DNA of 64,000 bases from Paludibacter sp. (GTDB lineage Bacteria > Bacteroidota > Bacteroidia > Bacteroidales > Paludibacteraceae). The DNA lies in the NCBI GenBank assembly GCA_023666945.1, contig JAMPAY010000008.1, positions 1 to 64,000 of the forward strand, written 5' to 3'. Both the position numbers and the translations under genes were made by a program. Below the pieces are notes generated by a model, which was not told the DNA's origin, did no database searches, and was given only the letters and a program-made list of their open reading frames with translations. This document shows, piece after piece, positions 10,101 through 17,059 of the stretch. Each line of letters starts with the position of its first letter. Positions within the stretch are counted from its first letter, which is position 1.

Positions 10101-10745
10101 ACATCCTGCCAATACGACTCCTTTCTTGCCGGCATATACTTCGGTTTCGACCTGTGCATAGTCAGCATAGGCTGTTTGGACTGCCATATCTTCCACCTTA
10201 ACGGAAGAAACTGTTGCTTTCCACCCCTCACAAGTTTTAGCGTATTTATAGTGATAGCAAACGGAGAGGGCTCCCGAAGCATCGGAGGACACATAGGTAA
10301 GGTTGGCAAATGTGCCATCCAACGATGCCAACAAGGCATCGTTGACGGGGAATTTAGTGGTTGTTACCCCGGAAGTTGTGGTAGGATAGGTCAAATCAGT
10401 ATCATCGAATACGCCATCGTAGATATTCAAATACGCAGGATAATTAGTTCCATCGTTTCGTACATCGACATTATCGAAGGCTATCATAATGGCATTGCCT
10501 TCTTCTGCCGGTGTAAAGACGACCGTTGAAAAAGCGTTGTTAGCAGTGGATGAGTTAATAGATCCTGTTCCGTTCGTATCGTAGAACGTAAGGGGACTAT
10601 CAGCACTGACGGTAACTTCTTGCTTGCCAAACTGCGGCATCAGCAAGTCTTCTGCCTGCAAAAGCGGGACGATGCTTCCCAACCCTATCAGCAGAATAAA
10701 AATACGTAGTTTGTAGTTCATGATGATATTATGTTTGTTATTCAT
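4194..10745 (-). CDS. Giant modular surface protein, DUF4465 + T9SS sorting domain
   Basis: A 2183-residue secreted protein. The signal peptide is at the N-terminus; a second possible start is Met9 (10721). Four related CUB-like beta modules are visible at about residues 45-190, 345-475, 625-760 and 905-1025, with recurring FYDDGG, VTFLPA.EG and GALTVYF-type segments; they alternate with a second repeated module beginning M.V..V. A right-handed beta-helix-like region (about 1170-1600, many N/G turns) follows, then Fn3/PKD-like segments (about 1615-1790), a DUF4465-like domain (about 1800-2015) and a T9SS type A sorting domain (about 2108-2183; TAYPNPVIDWLYI, GFYLVRV). DUF4465 proteins are known from Bacteroidetes cobalamin-uptake loci. 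It lies 9 bases behind the 383-residue surface protein under a cobalamin riboswitch, so a role in capturing corrinoids at the surface is inferred, not shown. Confidence 0.8.
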   Translation of the reverse strand: MNNKHNIIMNYKLRIFILLIGLGSIVPLLQAEDLLMPQFGKQEVTVSADSPLTFYDTNGTGSINSSTANNAFSTVVFTPAEEGNAIMIAFDNVDVRNDGTNYPAYLNIYDGVFDDTDLTYPTTTSGVTTTKFPVNDALLASLDGTFANLTYVSSDASGALSVCYHYKYAKTCEGWKATVSSVKVEDMAVQTAYADYAQVETEVYAGKKGVVLAGCNIQAEGLGNPDALTSLSFTLNNAEVIDPQSLKLYMGNAARTENLQPINATLTNTDGVYIFTCSATLSSGLNQFCIGTDILTTAPFDATVSLSLTALTTRKGYNTLQTAAPRILTVARMVLISKENATYKVEQPMNFYDDGGAKGNISNNFEGTVTFVPAHEGKKVQIDFSNIRIFYTSSAVGVGNEDRLQIYNGTTVSAANLLYEVKTDQLAALTLKSTAPDGALTVYMRSKTPSAAYVGSGFEAIVSEFTPQTMEVQQCAVEKMAERTLAAGETTAPLLCFNVQTINTEPALTPASFCFSTNQTYPQQAAMKVYYTGRSDIFTTSTLVGSAIVVGNEVTVFAEKEIALSEGDNYFWLACDVADTAQNETLVDAVVEKVTFDNGTTYSDITTPVGTFAIYNIVRSDCGTRSVTVYGDWAYTHTLYSEYSDKYAASNCEQVVSFLPAIEGNLVQIDYADFAVYYASTSYGTKAKYEIYNGQGTNGEKLWEVNADNYNVGPGSVRSSAADGALTVVFNPNTTASYYTEKGWHATVYQYTPRDMQVESVSVEQASTKLVKPGEKAADILNIDISTLGTLNPLVLQEITLDLGDCAADVDSVLLSHNGKEIGRVLAAPQVSIPCALVLNEYSNILSVQFNIKATATVGNEVDAALLNLKVGEQSIVPEAGNPEGERPVKNVYFLAVGDNGTVNIDATSLMFYDDGGEEADYSAGFEGWVTFLPTQENHAVELIFHNFNCAYGCSFYIYYGDKNNEAYDLGFGYYDKPSEQEVVVSKADNGALTIYFKAGGYSQMAGWEIEVRSHELMPLRVEKVETRSIAPAVQTIGAADITLLQMALQVTGDRGLVDVNEFVCTTEGPLSNLRWYATGKSDVFVATTDFTNSYSITDNGTYYFWAVADVATTAVEGDVLKLSVQSVGIDDKHFTLQEEVTASVSVVSGVHGTFLIGKSSEADYHTIQSAIDALSIGIDGAVLFLLEPGRYEEQILLPELIGVSETNTLTFRSQTGNRDDVEINWNNALTDVTGVWTFAGADWVTLESLSFTSNYTGATQASILSVRNQSEHITLRDCYIHADCFTVNTGSLNLLRLVVESGSQAFNNYFTLEQCRLDGGYTGCYLTGHYAAADPNTEGLNIVGNTFINQGSKMLYLDGFNKPVIAGNTFTNTVRVSGFYAIDNINFGELLTLSGNTITLTLEGNVGASGIYLRPNSYQDKTAVFDMYNNVINIRGNNDYACNGIYCNNNLPLLRIAYNTVVINNNAEYDAPLYLYSKPAEGSLLLNNILQSVGKGCAVRYRSATYVGNVSFAHNVLYVPENNRFAGAVAETFDAWQTVVGATETDGNKNEQVVFVNNDLLMPREVGSLLSAQPLSYVTTDIAGIPRAEQPTIGAYEYNPELTLIPVLDDGYPKATNITFNAATLVLKATSNGGAYVLLLPSSADAPDYAAVLAEGQHLTLIAGQEISLTLETLLTHTEYTAYLILTNLLGELADDYSTYTFTTDWEHHAVVIADIAAQQVPEETAVRFVAKVTETYQEAEPYSFVWTNFAGDTLALDSVLTLTAQQTIALKVSATDAFGTRGVKGTSLQVLKEESETATFEEYLLKPETALTDDETWNDWNFNSIYSGTYAFDAYLQRDWGMLTGFALSNETATEYQNYAHQFRSAVGYAYSGDNYAVYYPVWGDEAKVRLTHSSHPEIIRGFYITNTAWVVNAICHGDGLSEGVFEQGDWLKITVTGETEGKKTNSVDYYLADYRADNAADRYYLDTWQWVDLRSLGAVDALTFTFTGTKTNLGGITTPTYFCMDDFNGAPVIDTLNLQPISQGSSTLNMAEWFAFDSDATVTYKVEDLIANHITCSLNGNVLCVNADAPDANASVVISATQCGHIRFVCVPLAVSEETGSSANAFIVTAYPNPVIDWLYITAPIAQGIVEVYNADGLCMMRQSLVSTLTKIEVGSWASGFYLVRVISHNGVCTHRILKQ

Positions 10746-10754
10746 ACTTATTTG

Positions 10755-11906
10755 TTAGCGCATAAAGCGTATTGCCGCATCTTCACACTGCAGCAGGTAG
10801 ACTCCCTGTGGCAGATTGTTCTGTAATTGATTTAGTCCCCTATGCAACCTACATGTCAGCAAACATCGCCCATGCATATCGTACACTCGGGCTTTCTGCT
10901 CTCGAAGAACCGAAATCAGGATTGTATTGTCAAGAGCAGAAACCGTAATACCACATACAGACGGTACTTCGACAGAAGGATTGGCAGTGCCCACAGCGGC
11001 ATGGAGATCGGTTGCTCCCATCAGTTCGGTAGAGATTTCCCCCGTCCAACCTGCATAACGGTTCACCCCTGTTTGCACTTTCAAGAAATGTATGCCCGGC
11101 AGGTGCACACTATTGCCATAGGCATCGACTGCCCAATCGATATTAAAACGAGAACGCTTATCTGTTGCGGGAAAGACATCGGCATAGCCATAATCGTAAC
11201 ACCAAAGGATATTGCTTGTACCTGCATTGCCTTGCATTTCCACATTATCGGGGAGCAACGTGCCTGTAAAGGTCAGTTCAGAATCGGTCAGCCAAGCCGG
11301 CCAATAGTTTTGTTGATGAAAAGAATTTTGTGATATCCACCCCTTAGACGACCTATTATCCGTCCAAGATATATACAACGAATCGGTAAGAAATTTCCAT
11401 GTTTTTCCCAGCACTGCCAAATGATTGTCGGACGGTTGATAATAAGTGATGGCATAATCGTATATAACACGCTCTTGTTCGCTCCCTGCCAACATATACC
11501 ATTCATCGTCGGGTAGTCCGTTTCCGTTGGCATCGAAGCACACACTGACAACTCCCGGTTCGGCACTTCCCGCATAGCGTCCATCGGGTTGCAGACGCGG
11601 TTCGGTAGCATTTCCCGCGATTAGCAGATCGTATTCATCGGGCACATTCGGCACCATGTGGTCGAACCCCAGAATCACATATCCGCCCCATGCTCCTAAC
11701 GTTATCGGTTCGTGATCAGCCCATGCGGTTTCCACCTTACGACACATATCATCGGCATTATCGCCTTCTTCGTAGAGCGGCAGGACATTCACAAACTGCC
11801 CGGGAGCGGGTTGGTATTGCCAAACTTTATCGGCATTGGGATTGAGAGCCGACAAGGTGGCAGCAATAACGAGGGCAAAGCCCATTAGTGATGTACGTAA
11901 TAACAT
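10755..11906 (-). CDS. B12-locus surface protein with T9SS sorting domain
   Basis: A 383-residue exported protein: signal peptide (about residues 1-20), then a beta-rich domain with APGQFVNVLP, LGAWGGYVILGFDH, CFDANGNGLPDDEWY, and WAVDAYGNSVHLPGIHFLKV segments. This pattern is that of the Bacteroides 'PKD-like/cell surface' proteins found beside btuB and DUF4465 genes. The C-terminal 70 residues (VYDMHGRCLL, LPQGVYLLQC) form a T9SS type A sorting domain in place of the lipoprotein anchor used in Bacteroides. It is the first gene after the cobalamin riboswitch and is followed after 9 bases by the giant DUF4465 protein. Corrinoid binding or handling at the cell surface is inferred from the riboswitch and family context. 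Confidence 0.75.
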   Translation of the reverse strand: MLLRTSLMGFALVIAATLSALNPNADKVWQYQPAPGQFVNVLPLYEEGDNADDMCRKVETAWADHEPITLGAWGGYVILGFDHMVPNVPDEYDLLIAGNATEPRLQPDGRYAGSAEPGVVSVCFDANGNGLPDDEWYMLAGSEQERVIYDYAITYYQPSDNHLAVLGKTWKFLTDSLYISWTDNRSSKGWISQNSFHQQNYWPAWLTDSELTFTGTLLPDNVEMQGNAGTSNILWCYDYGYADVFPATDKRSRFNIDWAVDAYGNSVHLPGIHFLKVQTGVNRYAGWTGEISTELMGATDLHAAVGTANPSVEVPSVCGITVSALDNTILISVLREQKARVYDMHGRCLLTCRLHRGLNQLQNNLPQGVYLLQCEDAAIRFMR

Positions 11907-11978
11907 TGTCGTAATAACCGTTTGCGTAGTTTACGTCAAACAGCCGACCGAAGAAATCGTATCTCCGAAAACAGAAAA

Positions 11979-12016
11979 CACATCTTTTCGCGGTTTTCTG
12001 CCTTCGAAAAGATGTG
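11979..12016 (-). terminator. Candidate attenuator hairpin in riboswitch leader
   Basis: A perfect 12-bp inverted repeat (11979-11990 and 12005-12016, 14-base loop). On the minus strand it is followed by TTTTCTGTTTTC. It lies between the cobalamin aptamer and the first gene and could be the expression platform (conditional terminator). The T-tract is interrupted, so translational control is still possible. Confidence 0.55.
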
Positions 12017-12119
12017 CCTATATTAATCATGACACAGCATCTTGTTTCCGTAGTGTTGCGTTGGGTGACACGTAGGTATAGCGACTGCTGCGCACATGGT
12101 TCCGCTCTTTTCCTCGAAA

Positions 12120-12346
12120 GCCTGTTTGAACCTTGTGTATCGGCAGTTCTTCTGACTTGTTTCCTATCTGATACGCCTTCTCACGGAAGATGTTCCGCAA
12201 TGGCTTTGTTTGTATTGATATTCGGGTTGCATTTGCGACCACAAGAAACTTACAGCAGCGGGCCTGTTCAGGACTTGCACCTGATTCTCTTTTAATCCCG
12301 CACAAAGTGCAGGAACCGACACCTTATTGTTGTATCATTCGCCAAT
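12120..12346 (-). promoter_or_regulatory. Cobalamin riboswitch
   Basis: Read on the minus strand, the leader contains the conserved adenosylcobalamin-riboswitch core: GGATTAAAAGAGAATCAGG, GGTGCAAGTCCTGAACAGG, CCCGCTGCTGTAAG (12249-12300), and, after a variable region, the B12 box AGTCAGAAGAACTGCC (about 12143-12157). The 5' end lies a few bases after a strong promoter. In known cases binding of a cobalamin represses the downstream genes; here the regulated genes are the two T9SS surface proteins at 10755-11906 and 4194-10745. Confidence 0.93.
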
Positions 12347-12353
12347 GATGCGG

Positions 12354-12385
12354 CAAAGGTAAAACATTTTATTTGATTACACAAA
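12354..12385 (-). promoter_or_regulatory. Promoter of the cobalamin-regulated operon
   Basis: On the minus strand, TTTG (12382-12385) is followed after 20 bases by TACCTTTG (12354-12361). This fits the Bacteroidetes -33/-7 pattern and puts the transcript start right at the 5' edge of the riboswitch. Confidence 0.8.
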
Positions 12386-12545
12386 TAGGAGAACTACAAT
12401 TCGGTTAGGTTTTCAGACACACTCTCCCACAACACAATGGGATATTCAGAGATGAGGTAGCGGTTGTGATAAAAAAAATATCTTGAAAGACGGGAAACAA
12501 CGCGGTCGGTGCAAAACAACCTTGTCAGCAAGTTGTGTGTATCGA

Positions 12546-13619
12546 TTATTTTGGGGTGCGGGTATAGAGGAAAATACCTATTGCCAAAAAGAGGAAATCG
12601 GGAAGCCACACAGACATGAAAGGCGACATTACGCCTGACACGGAGAAAGTGGTAGATACCGTAGAGAAGAGGATATAGAGCGCACTGAGCGTGAGTCCGA
12701 CACCTAAGTTTTTACCCATACCTCCTCGTACTTTGCGCGAAGAGAGGCTAACGCCGAGCAATGTCATTACGAACGCCCCCACAGGTGATGCGAATCGTTT
12801 CCACCACTCGGTTTCGAAGGCCTGCAAGTTGCCTGTGCCTCGTTGTCGTTGTTTTTGTATATAGCGCCAAAGTTCGGGATTTGTCATTTGCTGCGCTTCT
12901 TCGGCAGTGATGAACAATTCTTCGGGCAGCATAGGGATGACCGTATCCAAACGCGCACCTTTTGACACCTCCTCGCGCATTCCCTCGAAATCGCGACGGA
13001 TATACTTCTCCAGATGCCAATTATAGGCAGAATCGTGTTTGATGCGATCGGCCGTGATGCGTGTTGTAAGGGTTTTCCCCTCGAAATGTTCCAACGAAGC
13101 ACGATAGCCTGAACGTGTACGCATCTGAAAAGATTCGATATAAAGGATAGTACCCGGCTCTACCTCCATTTGGATATTGCGTGCATTTTCGGACTTGAAC
13201 TTTTGGATGTATTTATCTTGAAAAGCGAGCATCTTTCCAGATGCCGGCGGTATGATATATCCCCCCAACCAAAATGACAAACCAAAAAGCAACAATGCCG
13301 AAAAAAAGTAGGGCCACATCAGGCGACGGAAACTGACTCCGGATGCAAGAATGGCAATAATTTCGGAATTGCCCGCCAACTTACTGGTAAAGAAAATAAC
13401 CGATATGAAGATGAACAGCGGGCTGAACATATTCATATAGTAGGGAATAAAGTTGAAATAGTAGTCGAATATGATTTCGCGGAGCGGTACTTGGGGATCG
13501 TAGAAAGTATCCATTTTCTCCGTAAGGTCGAACACGATGGCAATACTAAGAATAAGCACTATAGAGAAAAAGAAAGTGCCCAAAAACTTCTTGATGATAT
13601 ACCAATCGAGTTTCTTCAT
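12546..13619 (-). CDS. LptF/LptG family permease
   Basis: A 357-residue inner-membrane protein of the YjgP/YjgQ (LptF/LptG) family, which moves lipopolysaccharide out of the inner membrane with LptB. Membrane helices are visible at about residues 13-33, 57-80, 98-118 (with IIAILASGVSFRRLMWPY, the usual conserved loop) and three at the C-terminus (about 270-355), with a periplasmic beta domain between. The start MKKLDWYIIKKFL at 13619 is chosen because it lies 8 bases after the tgt stop; the frame open further upstream is within tgt and not homologous. Whether it is LptF or LptG cannot be decided. It is the second gene of a tgt operon. Confidence 0.9.
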   Translation of the reverse strand: MKKLDWYIIKKFLGTFFFSIVLILSIAIVFDLTEKMDTFYDPQVPLREIIFDYYFNFIPYYMNMFSPLFIFISVIFFTSKLAGNSEIIAILASGVSFRRLMWPYFFSALLLFGLSFWLGGYIIPPASGKMLAFQDKYIQKFKSENARNIQMEVEPGTILYIESFQMRTRSGYRASLEHFEGKTLTTRITADRIKHDSAYNWHLEKYIRRDFEGMREEVSKGARLDTVIPMLPEELFITAEEAQQMTNPELWRYIQKQRQRGTGNLQAFETEWWKRFASPVGAFVMTLLGVSLSSRKVRGGMGKNLGVGLTLSALYILFSTVSTTFSVSGVMSPFMSVWLPDFLFLAIGIFLYTRTPK

Positions 13620-13627
13620 ACAGAGAA

Positions 13628-14758
13628 TCACAAGCGTTGTGTGATGCGCGACATGGTTTCTTCTTTCCAAGCCTTGTAGTCGCCCTCGATGATATGTTTC
13701 CGCGCCTCGGTAACCAACCAGAGATAAAATGCCAGATTGTGTATGGAGAGTATTTCCAATCCGAGCATTTCGCCTGCATGGATGAGGTGGCGCACATAGG
13801 CGCGTGTATAGGTATGATCGACAAACGAAGTGCCATCGGGATCGAGTTCGGTGAAATCGTTTTCCCACTTTTTGTTGCGCATATTCATAACACCATTGCG
13901 TGTGAATATCATTCCATTGCGTCCGTTGCGCGTAGGCATGACACAATCGAACATATCGACACCTCGTTCGATAGCCTGCAGAATATTCCAAGGAGTTCCT
14001 ACCCCCATGAGATAGCGTGGTTTGTTATGCGGCAGAATGTCGTTGACGACCTCTATCATCTCGTACATTTTATCTTCGGGTTCTCCAACAGCCAATCCTC
14101 CGATAGCATATCCATCACGGTCGAGATCGCGTAATCGTTTTGCAGCCTCGCGCCGCAAATCGGGATAGACACAGCCTTGCACGATAGGGAACAAGTGTTG
14201 GCGATAGCCGTATAAAGGTTCTGTAGAATCGAAACGTTCGATACAGCGGTCGAGCCATCGCAAGGTACGTTCCATAGATGCTTTGGCATAGTTGTAGTCA
14301 GCCGTACCCGGAGTACACTCATCGAACGCCATCATTATATCCGCCCCTATAAGCCGTTCGATATCCATTACATTTTCGGGTGTAAAGAAGAGTTTGCGCC
14401 CATCGATATGCGAAGAAAAAGTGACTCCTTCTTCTTTCATTTTGCGTATACCCGCCAAGGAGAAGACCTGGAATCCTCCGGAATCGGTAAGTATGGGTCG
14501 TGTCCATCCCTCGAAACGATGCAGTCCGCCTGCCTGCCGCAGGATGTCGGTACCGGGACGCAAGTAGAGATGATAGGTATTGCCCAATATGATTTGGGCT
14601 TTGATATCATCGTACAAATCGCGGAAATGCACCCCTTTGACCGTTCCGACCGTTCCGACCGGCATAAAGATAGGTGTAAGGATATCGCCATGATCGGTAT
14701 GAACTACGCCTGCTCGTGCCGCAGAACGCGTATCTGTATGTTGCAGTTCGAAAAACAT
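13628..14758 (-). CDS. tgt: Queuine tRNA-ribosyltransferase
   Basis: A 376-residue tRNA-guanine transglycosylase that exchanges guanine 34 for a queuine precursor in GUN-anticodon tRNAs. Visible hallmarks are LTDSGGFQVFSL (catalytic Asp92), GGLAVGEP (substrate pocket), and MFDCVMPTRNGRNG (nucleophile Asp and the conserved loop). Odd feature: the usual zinc-binding CxCxxC has no cysteines; the matching segment reads DPDGTSFVDHTYTRAY, while the later His in LSIHNL is kept. This loss may be a lineage trait of Bacteroidetes enzymes. It precedes the LptF/G gene by 8 bases and follows panD by 21. Confidence 0.93.
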   Translation of the reverse strand: MFFELQHTDTRSAARAGVVHTDHGDILTPIFMPVGTVGTVKGVHFRDLYDDIKAQIILGNTYHLYLRPGTDILRQAGGLHRFEGWTRPILTDSGGFQVFSLAGIRKMKEEGVTFSSHIDGRKLFFTPENVMDIERLIGADIMMAFDECTPGTADYNYAKASMERTLRWLDRCIERFDSTEPLYGYRQHLFPIVQGCVYPDLRREAAKRLRDLDRDGYAIGGLAVGEPEDKMYEMIEVVNDILPHNKPRYLMGVGTPWNILQAIERGVDMFDCVMPTRNGRNGMIFTRNGVMNMRNKKWENDFTELDPDGTSFVDHTYTRAYVRHLIHAGEMLGLEILSIHNLAFYLWLVTEARKHIIEGDYKAWKEETMSRITQRL

Positions 14759-14779
14759 CCGCTTATGATAGAGAAACGA

Positions 14780-15130
14780 TTAGAGCAGTCGGTTGGTTCC
14801 TGCTTCCGGGAATATAACTTTAGGTTTGTTGGCAGCCGCTTCTTCTTGCGTCATGAGTGCATACGCCATGATAATGACGACATCGCCCGGCTTCACAAGA
14901 TGCGCTGCAGCCCCATTCATACAAATACAGCCTGAAGCACGTTCTCCCGGGATAGCATAGGTTTCTAATCGTGCGCCATTGGTATTATCGACAACAGCAA
15001 CCTTTTCGTTAGGCATGATACCCGCCGCATCCATCAAATCTTGATCGATAGTAATACTGCCAATATAATTCAAGTTGGCTTCCGTGACTGTTACACGGTG
15101 TATTTTAGATTTCAGAATTGTAAGAAACAT
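14780..15130 (-). CDS. panD: Aspartate 1-decarboxylase
   Basis: A 116-residue pyruvoyl-dependent aspartate decarboxylase making beta-alanine for pantothenate and CoA. The self-processing site is Gly24-Ser25 in NYIGSITID; Lys9 and Tyr58 ([12 protein letters not shown]) positions fit the family. Full length. A strong promoter lies 26 bases upstream, and tgt and an LptF/G permease follow in the same direction, so the three may form one operon. Confidence 0.95.
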   Translation of the reverse strand: MFLTILKSKIHRVTVTEANLNYIGSITIDQDLMDAAGIMPNEKVAVVDNTNGARLETYAIPGERASGCICMNGAAAHLVKPGDVVIIMAYALMTQEEAAANKPKVIFPEAGTNRLL

Positions 15131-15155
15131 ACTTATTTACATTATTTTCGGCTTG

Positions 15156-15185
15156 CAAAGGTACGGAAAATAATTGAAACGCCAA
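15156..15185 (-). promoter_or_regulatory. Promoter of panD-tgt-lptF/G
   Basis: On the minus strand, TTG (15183-15185) is followed after 19 bases by TACCTTTG (15156-15163), matching the Bacteroidetes -33/-7 pattern. Confidence 0.65.
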
Positions 15186-15189
15186 GCAC

Positions 15190-15841
15190 ACTGCCATTTT
15201 CAAAAAGAAATTGCGCGCTCATCCACCAGGGGAATGTACGTACCTATGCCATATCTCAGTATTTCGACAATGCGAACGAGCGCGAGAAGAACCTGATTTT
15301 AACCATTGAACATCAGCGTCTTTACATTACAATAGGACTTCTGTTGTTTTCAATCTTATTGCTGCTTCTTATCGGTTTAGTCTTTTTATCTCACCGCCGC
15401 AGGCAACTCTTTGAACAAAAAGCCCATTCTCAGCAGTTAGAAATCGAACTCACACAGAAAAAAGAACGGCTACGCGAACAACTCTTACAGCGCATTGAAC
15501 TGACAAAGTGCCTACAAAAGGCACACAGCCACAAATCTCAACAAGCAGAGATTCCGGCATGGCTGCAAGATTTCATGCAAAACAACACCTTCACCAACAA
15601 AGCACAATGGCAACAATTCAAGCAAGAGTTTGACGAAGCATACGAAGGACAACTCTGCAAACTCAAACAACAGCACCCTGACCTAACCGAAGCCGAACTG
15701 CAATATATAGCCTTAGCCGCTTTACCACTATCGGTAGAAGACATTTGCTTTCTTACCAATACGACCAACCGCACCATTTGGAACAGGAAACAGAACATCC
15801 GCAAGAAACTGTCAGACATAAATTTACAGGATTTGCTATAA
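15190..15841 (+). pseudogene. 3' remnant of a TPR/HTH-type regulator
   Basis: The open frame encodes a membrane helix (IGLLLFSILLLLLIGLVFL), a coiled coil (QQLEIELTQKKERLREQ) and a C-terminal LuxR-like helix-turn-helix (PLSVEDICFLTNTTNRTIW...). This is the C-terminal half of Bacteroidetes regulators that carry N-terminal tetratricopeptide repeats, one helix, a coiled coil and an HTH. The TPR half is missing: upstream the frame runs straight into the panD promoter and the opposite strand of panD, with no start or signal peptide. It is therefore judged a 5'-deleted remnant. The 3' end is intact, and the CPBP protease gene follows in the same direction. Confidence 0.7.
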
Positions 15842-15886
15842 CCTTAGCCTATGGAATCGGGAGTGGCTACGGCCGGATGCTCCTCG

Positions 15887-15918
15887 TTTGGAAATATAGG
15901 AAAATAGCACTATCTTTG
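15887..15918 (+). promoter_or_regulatory. Promoter touching the CPBP protease start codon
   Basis: TTTG (15887-15890), 20 bases, then TATCTTTG (15911-15918) is a perfect Bacteroidetes promoter. The only good ATG (15923) is 5 bases past the -7 element, so the transcript would start at or just after it. Confidence 0.65.
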
Positions 15919-15922
15919 CAGT

Positions 15923-16885
15923 ATGGAAATACGTACATCATTCAAGAAACTTGCAGGTGATATTGTGAGTTTTGTCAGAGAGGACTTTCATTGGGGAGCA
16001 TACCTCTATACCGCTTGCTTTGTGAGTCTGCTGGTGGTAGCAGCCTATGGTTTTGACGGCTACCAAAAATACATAGCCCCTTTGTATTGGAAGAACCAAT
16101 CGTGGTGGGCATTACCCTTAATTTATTCGGCAGTATATTTTATGGCAGCGATTCCAAACCTGCTCCTGCGCAAAGAATACGACCGCTTACGCAACCCGCG
16201 ATTCTATTTGAAAGCACTATTTTTTATCTGCTTGATGTCGTTTGCCCTGGGTTACAGGAACTACAAGGGATGGTTTCAGGGGGATGGTTTAACCCGCTTG
16301 GACAGTGCTTTTCTCACTTATTCGTGGGTATTTGCGGATGGTATTTTTTTAGTAGTATTACCATTAGCCATCTACAAGTATTTGTTTGACAGGCAAATAG
16401 TTGGCATTTATGGTTTATGCCGCAAGACAGAGCATTTGCAAGTATATCTATTGGCATTATTGTGCTTGCTTCCATTTGTAGCCGCGGCATCGTATTTGCC
16501 CGATTTCCAGAGTTATTACCCTCGTTTCCGCCCCGATTATTATGAGGGTGCATTAGGATGGCCGATGTGGGCAGTGACCGCTTTTTTTGAGACGTGTTAT
16601 GGTGCAGACTTCATCACGACGGAAGTATTTTTCCGCGGAGCACTGGTAATAGGGATGTCTGCCATTTTAGGTCCGCGTGCCGTATTGCCGATGTGCGTAT
16701 TTTATTGCAGCGTACATTTCGGAAAGCCACTTTTGGAGAGTTGCAGTGCCATTTTCGGCGGTTACATACTGGGTATACTCGCCTATAAGACCAAACATAT
16801 CTGGGGTGGTGTATGTGCGCACCTTGGTATTGCTTTCATGATGGAAATAATGGGGTTATTACACTTATTCTCTCACCTCGGATAA
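15923..16885 (+). CDS. CPBP-family intramembrane metalloprotease
   Basis: A 320-residue polytopic membrane protein with about eight hydrophobic helices. The CPBP (CAAX protease/Abi) motifs are near the C-terminus: TTEVFFRGALVIG (motif 1, EExxxR with the first Glu replaced by Thr), CVFYCSVHFGKP (motif 2, FxxxH) and WGGVCAHLGIAFMMEI (motif 3). The changed first Glu may reduce activity. Substrates are unknown. The start is the first in-frame ATG; it lies almost on the promoter, so a leaderless mRNA or a downstream non-ATG start is possible. It stands alone, between a decayed regulator and asd. Confidence 0.82.
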   Translation: MEIRTSFKKLAGDIVSFVREDFHWGAYLYTACFVSLLVVAAYGFDGYQKYIAPLYWKNQSWWALPLIYSAVYFMAAIPNLLLRKEYDRLRNPRFYLKALFFICLMSFALGYRNYKGWFQGDGLTRLDSAFLTYSWVFADGIFLVVLPLAIYKYLFDRQIVGIYGLCRKTEHLQVYLLALLCLLPFVAAASYLPDFQSYYPRFRPDYYEGALGWPMWAVTAFFETCYGADFITTEVFFRGALVIGMSAILGPRAVLPMCVFYCSVHFGKPLLESCSAIFGGYILGILAYKTKHIWGGVCAHLGIAFMMEIMGLLHLFSHLG

Positions 16886-16987
16886 TGTGCAAAACAGTAG
16901 TAATTCCTAAACCTTACAACAGCAGGACGTATATAAGATGTTTACTTGCAACTCCGGTTGGTTTTTGCAAGTAAATAAGACATAGAG

Positions 16988-17019
16988 TTTGTATATTAGG
17001 AAAACTGTTTGTAAATTTG
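16988..17019 (+). promoter_or_regulatory. Promoter of asd
   Basis: TTTG (16988-16991), 20 bases, then TAAATTTG (17012-17019): an exact Bacteroidetes -33/-7 pair 40 bases before the asd start. Confidence 0.8.
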
Positions 17020-17059
17020 CAACAAGAACAGAATGGAACCGTAATACAGAAGACAGATT

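Noticed and set aside
4578..10529. Many plus-strand open frames (up to 296 codons) inside the giant surface-protein gene
   Set aside because: All are antisense to the real gene, show no start signals or promoters and have low-complexity translations.
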